From CAZJNX01 sp964547415 (GTDB lineage: Bacteria; Pseudomonadota; Alphaproteobacteria; Rhizobiales; Amorphaceae), in contig CAZJNX010000201.1 in NCBI GenBank assembly GCA_964547415.1, positions 1 to 8,350 on the forward strand: DNA of 8,350 nt, given 5' to 3'. The notes under the pieces were generated by a model that worked only from the letters and a program-made list of their open reading frames with translations, searched no databases and was not told the DNA's origin. This document shows positions 1 to 7,400 of this stretch, piece after piece; within the stretch, counting starts at the first letter, position 1; the number at the start of each line of letters is the position of its first letter. The translations under genes were made by a program, and so were the position numbers.

Positions 1-581
1 TGCGCGAGCAGATGCAGTACGAGATCAAGCACATCCACGAGAATCTCGGCGTCACCGTGGTCTACGTCACCCACGACCAGACCGAGGCGCTCACCATGTC
101 CGACCGGGTGGCGGTGTTCAACGACGGCGTGATCCAGCAGCTGTCGACGCCGTCGGACCTTTACGAGAACCCGAAGAATTCCTTCGTCGCCCAGTTCATC
201 GGCGAGAACAACAAACTGTCGGGCCGGATCGGCCAGATGGCCGGCGATACCGCGACGGTGGAGCTCGACGGCGGCGGGACCGTGGAGGCGGTCGCGGTCA
301 ACGTGGACGGGATCGGTGCGCGCACGACCCTGTCGCTCCGCCCCGAGCGCGTGGAGATCGACCCGCCGGACGGCTTCCCGAATCAGCTCGACGGCAAGAT
401 CCTCGAGCTCATCTACCTGGGCGACCACATTCGCGCCCGCCTGTCGGTGGCGGGCAACGAGGACTTCATCGTCAAGGTGCCGAACAAACTTGGCGAGAAG
501 ACGCTCCGGGAGGGCGCCGCGGCCCGGGTCGGCTGGCGCACGGAGGATTGCCGCGCGCTCGACCCGATCGACGTCGCCTGA
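1..581 (+). CDS. Spermidine/putrescine-type ABC transporter ATP-binding protein, 3' part (PotA-like)
   Basis: This is the C-terminal part, about 192 codons, of an ABC importer ATPase. The gene begins upstream of the window; the first whole codon is at 3 and reads REQMQYEIK. ATPases of this family hydrolyse ATP on the cytoplasmic face to drive import through two permeases. Visible here are the end of the nucleotide-binding domain with the H-loop (YVTHDQTEA, switch His at 72-74), the usual segment AVFNDGVIQQLSTPSDLYENP, and then a C-terminal TOBE-type regulatory domain containing LSLRPERVEI (about 330-359). Walker A, the ABC signature and Walker B lie outside the window. Family members are usually about 350-380 aa, so roughly half the protein is present. 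The stop is TGA at 579-581. The binding protein and both permeases follow on the same strand, which supports a Pot-type operon. The family is nearly certain; polyamine specificity is inferred only from family resemblance. Confidence 0.93.
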   Translation, partial: REQMQYEIKHIHENLGVTVVYVTHDQTEALTMSDRVAVFNDGVIQQLSTPSDLYENPKNSFVAQFIGENNKLSGRIGQMAGDTATVELDGGGTVEAVAVNVDGIGARTTLSLRPERVEIDPPDGFPNQLDGKILELIYLGDHIRARLSVAGNEDFIVKVPNKLGEKTLREGAAARVGWRTEDCRALDPIDVA

Positions 582-678
582 CCGTGGCGCCCGCCGCGAC
601 GGTGCGCGGCCCCCCGGCCGTGCCCGCGCGGCTCCCGTGCCGCGGCACCGGGCGGCCGATGGCCGTCCGCCCGGCGCA

Positions 679-696
679 CGGGCCCCGCGGGGCCCG
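679..696. repeat. 18-bp perfect palindrome upstream of the binding-protein gene
   Basis: The sequence CGGGCCCCGCGGGGCCCG is its own reverse complement. It ends 30 nt before the proposed TTG start of the binding-protein gene and 17 nt before its Shine-Dalgarno. As RNA it would form a very stable hairpin with a minimal loop. No U-tract follows, so a classical intrinsic terminator is unlikely. It could be an intercistronic RNA structure or a binding site for a dimeric protein; which of these applies is inference. Confidence 0.7.
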
Positions 697-713
697 GACG
701 AGACGAACCAACC

Positions 714-721
714 GAGGGAGA
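714..721 (+). promoter_or_regulatory. Ribosome binding site for the binding-protein gene
   Basis: The purine run GAGGGAGA lies 5 nt before TTG (727) and 14 nt before the in-frame ATG (736). The spacing is normal for TTG and too long for ATG, so it favours the TTG start. Confidence 0.6.
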
Positions 722-726
722 CCAAC

Positions 727-1827
727 TTGAACCGTATGACGAAGACGATGGCCCTGTCCGCCGCCGCCTCGCTGATCGCGATCGGCGCGGCCTCCGCCCA
801 GAGCGACGAGACGCTCACCATCGTGTCCTGGGGCGGCGCCTACACCGAGAGCCAGCAGAAGGCCTACCACGAGCCCTATTCCGAGAAGACGGGCGTGCGG
901 ATCTTCAACGAGGACAAGTCCGCCCAGGCGCTCGCGGGCCTGCGCTCGCAGGTGGAGGCCGGCAACGTCACCTGGGACGTGGTGGACATGCTCCAGGCGG
1001 ACGCCCAGCGCGCCTGCGACGAGGGCCTTATCCTCGAGATCGACCACGACGAGGTGCTCGCCGACGCCCCGGACGGCACGCCGCCCACCGAGGACTTCAT
1101 CGAGGGCACGCTCGGCCCCTGCTTCATCCCGCAGATCCTCTACGCCACCATGTTCGCCTACAACACCGAGGCGTTTCCGGACGGCGGGCCCGAGACCATC
1201 GCGGACATCTGGGACCTCGAGACGTTCCCGGGCACCCGCGCGCTGCAGAACATCCCGCAGAAGAACCTCGAGTGGGCGCTGATCGCCGACGGCGTGTCGC
1301 CCGACGAAGTCTACGACGTGCTGGCCACCCCCGAGGGCCAGGACCGCGCCTTTGCCAAGCTCGACGAGATCAAGGACAACGTGATCTGGTGGTCCCAGGG
1401 CGCCCAGCCGCCCCAGATGCTCGCCGACCAGGAGGCGACCATCGTCACCGCGTTCAACGGCCGCATCTTCAACGCGCAGGTCAACGAGGACCAGCCGTTC
1501 GAGATCATGTGGGACGGCCAGATGTTCGAGGTGGACGGCTGGGTCGTGCCCGTCGATACGGGCAAGGAAGACCTGATCATGGACTACCTCTACTTCGCCA
1601 CCGACACCCAGCGGCTCGCCGACCAGGCCAAGTACATCGCCTACGCGCCGGCCCGCAAGTCCTCGATCCCGCTGATCGGCCAGCACGAGGCGACGGGCGT
1701 CGACATGATGCCCCACATGCCGACCGCGCCGGACAACTTCCAGAACGCGATCCAGTTCGACGTGGACTTCTGGGCCGACTACGGCGACGCGCTCGAGGAG
1801 CGCTTCAACGCCTGGCTCGCCCAGTAA
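727..1827 (+). CDS. Periplasmic polyamine-type substrate-binding protein (PotD/PotF family)
   Basis: A 366-residue extracytoplasmic solute-binding protein that delivers substrate to the two permeases encoded downstream. From the TTG at 727 the N-terminus is a classic Sec signal peptide: basic start (MNRMTKTM), hydrophobic core ALSAAASLIAIGAA, and a likely signal peptidase I site after Ala24 (ASA|QS). The mature part, about 342 aa, starts DETLTIVSWGGAYTES, the usual first beta strand of this family, followed by WDVVDMLQADAQRACDEG, ILYATMFAYNTEAF and the late segment KSSIPL. Length matches the usual 340-370 aa. Cys97 and Cys132 are the only cysteines in the mature protein and could form a disulphide. 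ATG 736 is an alternative start that would shorten only the signal peptide; TTG is preferred for RBS spacing. The same frame is open from 316, but that part overlaps the ATPase gene and is not coding. The ligand (putrescine, spermidine or another cationic compound) cannot be assigned from sequence alone. Confidence 0.92.
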   Translation: MNRMTKTMALSAAASLIAIGAASAQSDETLTIVSWGGAYTESQQKAYHEPYSEKTGVRIFNEDKSAQALAGLRSQVEAGNVTWDVVDMLQADAQRACDEGLILEIDHDEVLADAPDGTPPTEDFIEGTLGPCFIPQILYATMFAYNTEAFPDGGPETIADIWDLETFPGTRALQNIPQKNLEWALIADGVSPDEVYDVLATPEGQDRAFAKLDEIKDNVIWWSQGAQPPQMLADQEATIVTAFNGRIFNAQVNEDQPFEIMWDGQMFEVDGWVVPVDTGKEDLIMDYLYFATDTQRLADQAKYIAYAPARKSSIPLIGQHEATGVDMMPHMPTAPDNFQNAIQFDVDFWADYGDALEERFNAWLAQ

Positions 1828-1846
1828 GGATCACCCGATCCGTACG

Positions 1847-1871
1847 GCGGTGGGGCGCTGCGCCCCGCCGC
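1847..1871 (+). terminator. Strong hairpin after the binding-protein gene (attenuator or mRNA stabiliser)
   Basis: Arms GCGGTGGGGCG (1847-1857) and CGCCCCGCCGC (1861-1871) form 11 pairs around a CTG loop, with one T-G wobble. The next bases are TCCGGCC, not a T-run, so full intrinsic termination is doubtful. Partial termination or protection of the upstream mRNA 3' end is more likely. The position 19 nt after the stop codon fits either role. Confidence 0.55.
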
Positions 1872-1880
1872 TCCGGCCTT

Positions 1881-1907
1881 GCGGCGCGCCCGGCCCGGGC
1901 GCGCCGC
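1881..1907. repeat. 27-bp inverted repeat with 13-bp arms and 1-bp centre
   Basis: Arms GCGGCGCGCCCGG (1881-1893) and CCGGGCGCGCCGC (1895-1907) are exact reverse complements around a single C. As RNA this would fold into an 11-12-bp all-GC stem. It lies 9 nt after the hairpin at 1847-1871, so the two would stack in tandem between the binding-protein and permease genes. The C-run at 1907-1912 is not a terminator tail. Confidence 0.75.
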
Positions 1908-1961
1908 CCCCCGTGAGGGACGCCCCGGCCACGCCCGGGCGCGCCCGCACCGGCACCGCGC

Positions 1962-1966
1962 AGGAA
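1962..1966 (+). promoter_or_regulatory. Ribosome binding site for the PotB-like permease
   Basis: AGGAA lies 7 nt before ATG at 1974, a good spacing that supports this start. Confidence 0.7.
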
Positions 1967-1973
1967 CCACACC

Positions 1974-3287
1974 ATGGCGGAAAGCTCGATCCCGGCCGGC
2001 GGCATCGACCGGCAGGCGCCCGAAAAGCCCGCGGAGCCCCGCGAGAGCGCCGTCCTCACCACCGCCGACGGCCGTCCCCTGCGCGAGGCGCTCCAGCGCT
2101 CCCAGGCGGCGGCGCGGCGGCGGGCGTTCTTCCTGGTGTCGCCGCTCCTCGCCTTTCTCCTCATCGTGTTCGTCGTGCCCATCGTCGCCATGATGGCCCG
2201 CTCGGTGATGAACCCCGAGGTGTCCCAGTTCCTGCCCAACACCGCCGACGCCATCCAGGCGTGGGACGGGCAGGGCACGCCCCCCGAGGCGGTCTACGCG
2301 GCGATGGTCGAGGACATGATCGTCGGCCGCGAGGATCGGACGATCGGGCGCGTCGCCGCCCGCATCAACCGCGAGATCCCGGGCGTGCGCAGCCAGATCA
2401 TGCGCACGGCCCGCGCCGCCGACGAGCTTGCCGCCCCGTTCAAGGCCAAGCTCATCGAGATGGACGAGGGGTGGGCGAGCAACGAATTCTGGAGTCTCGT
2501 CAAGCGCGAGACACGCACCCTGACGCCCACCTACTATCTCCTCGCGATCGACTACGAGTACAACACGCAAGGGGAGATCGTCCCGCGGCCGGATGAATTC
2601 CAGGTCTACCGGGCGCTGTTCTGGCGGACGGCGTGGATGAGCGTCGTCATCACCTCGCTGTGCATCCTGCTCGGCTATCCGATCGCCTACCTCTTGGCGA
2701 CGCTGCCGCTGCGCCAGTCCAACCTGTTGATGATCCTGGTCCTGCTGCCGTTCTGGACCTCGCTGCTGGTGCGCACGTCGGCCTGGATCGTCCTCCTCCA
2801 GCAGCAGGGCGTCGTGAACGACCTCCTCGTCGGGGTCGGCCTCGTCCCGGACGACGACCGGATACGGATGATCTACAACCAGACCGGCACGATCATCGCA
2901 ATGACGCACATCCTGTTGCCGTTCATGATCCTGCCGCTCTACTCGGTGATGAAGACCATCCCGCCGAGCTACATGCGCGCGGCCCGGTCGCTCGGGGCGA
3001 CGCCGTTGTTCGCCTTCGTGAAGGTCTACCTGCCGCTCACCATTCCGGGACTGGCAGCGGGCGTCCTCCTCGTCTTCATCCTGGCGATCGGCTACTACAT
3101 CACGCCGGCGCTGGTGGGTGGCGACACGGGCATCTTCATCTCCAACCTGATCGCCCAGAACATGCAGGGCTCGACGGCTCAGCTGCGGCTCGCCGCCGCG
3201 CTCGCCACCATCCTGCTCGTCGGGGTGCTCATCTTCTACTGGCTGTTCAACAAGCTCGTGGGCGTGGAACGGCTGAAGTTCGGCTGA
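1974..3287 (+). CDS. Polyamine-type ABC transporter permease, long-loop PotB-like subunit
   Basis: A 437-residue inner-membrane permease, one of the two channel subunits. After a hydrophilic cytoplasmic N-terminus (1-50, containing LTTADGRPL and ending in a basic AAARRR) come TM1 (about 51-73), a polar periplasmic segment of about 140 residues (78-215), TM2 (219-241), TM3 (250-272), TM4 (305-327), TM5 (about 356-378) and TM6 (407-428). The EAA loop that contacts the ATPase is visible as MRAARSLGATPLFAFVKVYL (334-353), followed by PLTIPGL. The motif LPFWTSLLVRTSAW (258-271) is typical of the PotB group. Enterobacterial PotB is about 275-285 aa; the extra length comes from the N-terminal tail and the TM1-TM2 loop. 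From memory, similar long-loop forms occur in other alphaproteobacteria, so this is probably a subfamily trait and not a fusion artefact. ATG 1974 has a well-placed AGGAA. A 78-bp gap separates it from the second permease. Confidence 0.93.
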   Translation: MAESSIPAGGIDRQAPEKPAEPRESAVLTTADGRPLREALQRSQAAARRRAFFLVSPLLAFLLIVFVVPIVAMMARSVMNPEVSQFLPNTADAIQAWDGQGTPPEAVYAAMVEDMIVGREDRTIGRVAARINREIPGVRSQIMRTARAADELAAPFKAKLIEMDEGWASNEFWSLVKRETRTLTPTYYLLAIDYEYNTQGEIVPRPDEFQVYRALFWRTAWMSVVITSLCILLGYPIAYLLATLPLRQSNLLMILVLLPFWTSLLVRTSAWIVLLQQQGVVNDLLVGVGLVPDDDRIRMIYNQTGTIIAMTHILLPFMILPLYSVMKTIPPSYMRAARSLGATPLFAFVKVYLPLTIPGLAAGVLLVFILAIGYYITPALVGGDTGIFISNLIAQNMQGSTAQLRLAAALATILLVGVLIFYWLFNKLVGVERLKFG

Positions 3288-3365
3288 CGACGCCGGCGGC
3301 GGGCGCGCCCCGCCGCCTGCGCGCCGCCGGCACGAAGACCCCGCGGGACGGAACGAGGACGACCG
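3288..3365 (+). promoter_or_regulatory. Gap between permease genes with two mutually exclusive hairpins
   Basis: This 78-bp gap can fold in two ways. GGCGGCGGG (3295-3303) pairs with CCCGCCGCC (3309-3317) around a 5-nt loop, giving 9 pairs. Alternatively GCCGGCGGCG (3292-3301) pairs with CGCCGCCGGC (3322-3331), giving 10 pairs. The left arms overlap, so only one form can exist at a time. The second permease's ribosome binding site, GAGGA (3355-3359), 6 nt before ATG 3366, is outside both stems. No promoter is visible. An effect on mRNA decay or on the ratio of the two permeases is possible but unproven. Confidence 0.5.
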
Positions 3366-4214
3366 ATGGAACTGCCGCCATATGCCTCCCGGCTCGAGAA
3401 GATCTGGCACTACACCTACCTCACGCTGTGCACGCTGATCTTTCTGTTCCTGATCCTGCCGATTATCGTCATCATTCCGCTCAGCTTCAATGCGCAGCCC
3501 TATTTCACCTTCACGCGGGAGATGCTGACGTTCGATCCGGACGGCTACTCCCTCAGATGGTACGACGACCTGCTGACGAGCGGCGAGTGGCTGTTCACCA
3601 TTCGTAACTCGTTCTTCATCGCGATCTGCTCGACGATCATCGCTACCACCCTCGGCACGCTCGCCGCCCTCGGCCTGTCGCGGCGGGAGATGCCCTACCG
3701 CACGGCGATCACCGCGCTGCTGATCTCGCCGATGATCGTGCCGCTCATCATCACGGCGGCGGCGCTGTTCTCCTTCTTCGCGCGGGTCAGCCTGACCAAC
3801 ACCTTCCTCGGCATCATCCTGTCCCACGTGGTGCTGGGCGCGCCCTTCGTCGTCATCACCGTGACGGCGGCGCTCGCGAGCTTCGACCAGCAGCTGATCC
3901 GCGCCGCCCAGTCCCTCGGCGCCAACCAGGTCACCGTCTTCTTCCGCGTGATCATGCCGCTCCTGCTGCCCGGCATCATCGCGGGCGCCCTGTTCGCCTT
4001 CATCACCTCGCTCGACGAGGTGGTCATCGTGAACTTCATCTCCGGGCCGGAGCAGAGGCCGATGACCGTGCGCATGTTCTCCGGCCTCAGGGAGGAGATC
4101 AGTCCCACCATCCTGGCGCTCGCGAGCATCCTGGTGGCGCTGTCGATCGCCCTCCTCACCTTCATGGAGATGATGCGCCGCCGGGGCGACCGGATGCGCG
4201 GCATCCGCGAGTGA
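3366..4214 (+). CDS. Polyamine-type ABC transporter permease, PotC-like subunit
   Basis: A 282-residue inner-membrane permease that would pair with the upstream long-loop permease to form the translocation pathway. TM1 is at about 17-40, followed by a short periplasmic loop with FDPDGYSLRWYDDLL (56-70), typical of the PotC/YdcV group. Further membrane segments lie at about 81-104, 113-138, 147-170, 197-215 and 247-267. The EAA loop reads LIRAAQSLGANQVTVFFRVI (177-196) followed by MPLLLPGI. The segment ITSLDEVVIVNFISGP (213-228) is a family hallmark. The C-terminus is short and basic (MRRRGDRMRGIRE). Length is close to the usual 260-285 aa. ATG 3366 has GAGGA 6 nt upstream. It is the last recognisable gene of the transporter operon; a 227-bp gap follows. 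Confidence 0.94.
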   Translation: MELPPYASRLEKIWHYTYLTLCTLIFLFLILPIIVIIPLSFNAQPYFTFTREMLTFDPDGYSLRWYDDLLTSGEWLFTIRNSFFIAICSTIIATTLGTLAALGLSRREMPYRTAITALLISPMIVPLIITAAALFSFFARVSLTNTFLGIILSHVVLGAPFVVITVTAALASFDQQLIRAAQSLGANQVTVFFRVIMPLLLPGIIAGALFAFITSLDEVVIVNFISGPEQRPMTVRMFSGLREEISPTILALASILVALSIALLTFMEMMRRRGDRMRGIRE

Positions 4215-4356
4215 CCGGCCGGCCGGACGCGGGCACCGCTTGACGGGCGCCTGCCCCCGGGCGAAAGCGATGGCATCCGCCGTCCCGCGCGGCGGTGCAC
4301 CTTCGTCCGTTTCCATTCCGGGGCAGCCCACACGACGACCGAGACGCCCGGCGATC

Positions 4357-4373
4357 GCGCCGTCCCACGGCGC
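4357..4373 (+). promoter_or_regulatory. Perfect 7-bp hairpin in the leader of the transglutaminase/amidoligase gene
   Basis: GCGCCGT (4357-4363) and ACGGCGC (4367-4373) pair perfectly around a CCC loop. A second hairpin, CGGCCGTG/CACGGCCG (4381-4408), follows at once. The pair ends 19 nt before the Shine-Dalgarno. It could be the end of the upstream operon transcript or a structured 5' leader; the sequence does not decide. Confidence 0.45.
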
Positions 4374-4427
4374 CGGTGCGCGGCCGTGGCCGCCGCCTTG
4401 CACGGCCGTCCGCGTCCTTGCCGCCTG

Positions 4428-4434
4428 AGGAGGG
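4428..4434 (+). promoter_or_regulatory. Near-perfect Shine-Dalgarno for the transglutaminase/amidoligase gene
   Basis: AGGAGGG lies 7 nt before TTG at 4442. It is the strongest ribosome binding site in the window. Together with the family-typical N-terminus it fixes the start at this TTG and not at the in-frame ATG at 4295. Confidence 0.85.
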
Positions 4435-4441
4435 TCCGCCC

Positions 4442-7400
4442 TTGGCGATCCGCGTCGCGCTCAACCACCTCACCCGCTACCGCTACGACCGGCCCGTCGT
4501 CCTGTCGCCCCAGGTGGTGCGGCTGCGGCCCGCCGTGCACAGCCGCACGCCCGTCGTGTCCTACGCCCTGCACGTGAGCCCCGACGGCCACTTCATCAAC
4601 TGGCAACAGGACCCCCAGGGCAACTGGCTCGCCCGCCTCGTCTTCCCCGATCCCGCCGACCATTTCGAGCTGAAGGTCGACCTCGTCGTCGACATCGAGA
4701 CGATCAACCCGTTCGACTTCTTCGTGGAGGAGGCGGCCGAGACCTGGCCCTTCGCCTACGATCCCGCGGTCGCGGCCGAGCTCGCCCCCTTTCTCGCCGC
4801 CGCCGAGACCGGCCCCCGCTTCGAGGCGTACCTCGAGGCGGTGTGCCCGGCCGAGGGAACGCGCACCGTCGACATGGTGGCCTACCTCAACCGACGCCTC
4901 GCGCGGGACGTCGAATACCTCATCCGCCTCGAGCCGGGCGTGCAGACGCCGGAGGAGACGCTGGAGCGGGGCGCGGGCTCCTGCCGGGACAGCGGGTGGC
5001 TCCTCGTCCAGCTCCTGCGGCGGCTCGGCCTCGCCGCCCGCTTCGTCTCCGGCTACCTGATCCAGCTGAAGGCGGACGTGGAGCCCCTCGACGGGCCGGC
5101 CGGCACCCCCGTCGACTTCACCGACCTCCACGCCTGGGCGGAGGTGTACCTGCCCGGCGCGGGCTGGATCGGCCTCGACCCCACCTCCGGCCTCCTCGCC
5201 GGGGAAGGGCACATCCCGCTGGCCGCGACGCCCCACTACAAGACCGCCGCCCCCGTGGAGGGGCTCGTCGGCCCCGCCGAGGTAGCGTTCGACTTCCACA
5301 TGGCGGTCGAGCGGGTGAACGAGCGCCCGCGCATCACCTGGCCCTTCTCCGACGAGGCGTGGGCCCGGCTCGACGCCCTCGGCGAGGCGGTGGACCGGGA
5401 TCTCGAGGCGAACGACGTGCGCCTCACCATGGGCAGGGAGCCCACCTTCGTCTCGGTCGACGACTACGAGGGGGCGGAGTGGAACGAGGCCGCCACGGGC
5501 CCGATGAAGCGGGGGCGGGCGGACGTCCTCATGCGCCTCCTGCAGCGCCGCTTCGCCCGCGGCGGCTTCCTGCACCACGGGCAGGGCAAGTGGTACCCGG
5601 GCGAGACGCTGCCGCGCTGGACCTACTCCCTCTACTGGCGCGCGGACGGGCGCCCCGTGTGGCGCCACCCCGAGCTGGTGGCCGGCGAGCCGGACCCCGT
5701 CGAGCCGGGCGTGCCGGACACCGACCTCCTGCCGGAGGCGGAGGCGTTGGTGCGGGAGGTCGCCACGTGCCTCGGCGTTCCGCCGGAGAACGCGCTGCCC
5801 GCCTACGAGGACACCGCCCACTTCGTCCTGAAGGAGGCGAGCCTCCCCGACAACGTGAACCCGACCGACCCGAAGCTGGAGGACCCGGAGGAGCGCGCCC
5901 GCATCGCCCGCGCCTTCGAACGGGGCCTCACGCGGCCCGTCGGCTACGCCCTCCCGGTGCAGGCGTGGAACGCGCGGGCGGCCGCGAACCGGGGCTGGGT
6001 GTCTGAGCGGTGGCGGCTGCGGCGCGGGCGGCTTTTCCTGGTGCCGGGCGATTCGGCCATGGGCTATCGCCTCCCCCTGTCGAGCCTGCCCCACCTGCCG
6101 CCGGCCGTTTACCCCTACGTCAACGCGGCCGACCCGATGGTGCCCACCGGCCCGCTGCCGGACCCGGAGGCCCTCCACCAGCGCGTCCAGCGCACCGGCG
6201 CGGGGACGACCCGTCCCCCGTCGCCCGGGCAGCCCGCCCCGGGGGAGGCGATCGCGGCGGACGGGGAGGTCATCGCGACGTCCGTGCGCACGGCCCTCGC
6301 CGCCGAGCCGCGGGACGGGGTCATCCACGTCTTCATGCCGCCGGTGGAGCGGGTGGACGACTACCTGGAACTCCTGGCGGCGGTGGAGGAGGCCGCCCTC
6401 GCCCGCGGCGTCCAGGTCCGCATCGAGGGGTACGCGCCACCCGCCGACAGCCGCCTCAACGTCATCAAGGTGGCACCGGACCCGGGCGTCGTGGAGGTGA
6501 ACGTGCACCCGGCCCGCTCCTGGCGGGAGTGCGTGGCGATCACCACCGGCCTTTACGAGGACGCCCGCTCTGCGCGCCTTGCCGCCGACAAGTTCATGCT
6601 GGACGGCACCCGCACGGGAACGGGCGGCGGCAACCACGTCGTGGTCGGCGGGCCGACGCCGGCGGAGAGCCCGTTCCTGCGCCGGCCCGACCTCCTGAAG
6701 AGCCTCGTCCTCTACTGGAACCGGCACCCGTCCCTGTCCTATCTGTTTTCGGGCCTGTTCATCGGGCCGACGAGCCAGGCCCCACGCATCGACGAGGCCC
6801 GCCTCGACGCCCTCGACGAACTGGAGATCGCGCTGTCCGAGGTGCCCTCGCCCGGGGCCGGCGAGCCGCCGCTGCCCTGGCTCCTCGACCGGCTCTTCCG
6901 CAACCTCCTGGTGGACGTCACCGGCAACACCCACCGGGCCGAGATCTGCATCGACAAGCTCTTCTCGCCCGACGGGCCGACGGGGCGCCTCGGGCTCGTG
7001 GAGTTCTGCGCCTTCGAGATGCCGCCCGACGCGCGGATGAGCCTCGCCCAGCAGCTGCTGGTGCGGGCGCTCATCGCCCGCTTCTGGACGCGGCCGGAGG
7101 AGGGAACCCCCACCCGCTGGGGAACCGCGCTCCACGACCGCTTCATGCTGCCCCACTTCGTCTGGGCCGATTTTCGCGAAGTGCTCTCGGACCTTCAGGC
7201 GGCGGGCTATCCGTTCGAGCGGCTGTGGTACGAGGCGCAGTACGAGTTCCGCTTTCCGCCGATCGGCGAGACGACGGTGGACGGGGTGCGCCTCGAGCTG
7301 CGCCGCGCCCTCGAGCCGTGGCCCGTGCTCGGGGAGGTCGGGGCGATCGGCGGCACGGTTCGCTACGTCGATTCGTCCACCGAGCGGATCGAGGTGAAGG

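Larger units (their letters stand above)
582..726 (+). other. 145-bp palindrome-rich gap between ATPase and binding-protein genes
   Basis: I see no gene here. The gap holds several G/C palindromes: GTGCCGCGGCAC (637-648, perfect), arms GGGCGG (650-655) and CCGCCC (667-672) around an inner GGCC/GGCC pair, and an 18-bp perfect palindrome at 679-696. No T-tract follows any of them and no convincing -35/-10 pair is visible. The likely role is an intercistronic RNA structure within one operon transcript, but partial termination or processing cannot be excluded. Confidence 0.6.
1828..1973 (+). other. 146-bp hairpin-rich gap between binding-protein and permease genes
   Basis: I see no gene here. 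The segment contains a small GGATC/GATCC hairpin directly after the stop codon (1828-1841), two very strong hairpins (listed separately), and a palindrome CGGGCGCGCCCG at 1936-1947. The sequence CCCGGGCGCGCC of the second hairpin recurs at 1934-1945. Structured RNA right after a binding-protein gene is a known way to stabilise that part of an operon mRNA and to lower permease output, as with the malE-malF repeats of Escherichia coli. I infer the same role here. Confidence 0.6.
4215..4441 (+). other. 227-bp gap between transporter operon and the transglutaminase/amidoligase gene
   Basis: I see no credible gene. After the permease stop comes CCGGCCGGCCGG (4215-4226). Hairpins follow: CCGCCG/CGGCGG around 7 nt (4277-4295), GCGCCGT/ACGGCGC around CCC (4357-4373), and CGGCCGTG/CACGGCCG around 12 nt (4381-4408). 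A TTGACG at 4240-4245 resembles a -35 box, but the matching -10 position reads GAAAGC, so I do not call a promoter. There is no T-tract terminator. The gap length and the structured leader suggest, without proof, that the following gene is a separate transcription unit. Confidence 0.55.

Noticed and set aside
316..726. Upstream extension of the binding-protein frame
   Set aside because: It overlaps the ATPase gene in another frame, reads as Arg/Ala/Ser-rich nonsense, and would bury the signal peptide. The start was placed at 727.
472..1716. Antisense open frame of 414 codons opposite the binding-protein gene
   Set aside because: It mirrors the binding-protein codons and spans two genes and the gap between them, with no recognisable motif.
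4240..4268. Possible sigma-70 promoter with TTGACG at 4240-4245
   Set aside because: The -35 match is good, but the position 17 nt downstream reads GAAAGC, with no TATAAT-like -10. One box alone is too weak to call.
1779..4403. Antisense open frame of 874 codons opposite the permease genes
   Set aside because: It is the same composition effect. The translation is an Arg/Asp/Gly/His-rich string without domains, and the + strand holds two clear permeases.
4295..4441. ATG at 4295 as start of the transglutaminase/amidoligase gene
   Set aside because: It would add 49 Arg/Pro-rich residues not typical of the family and ignore the AGGAGGG 7 nt before TTG 4442.
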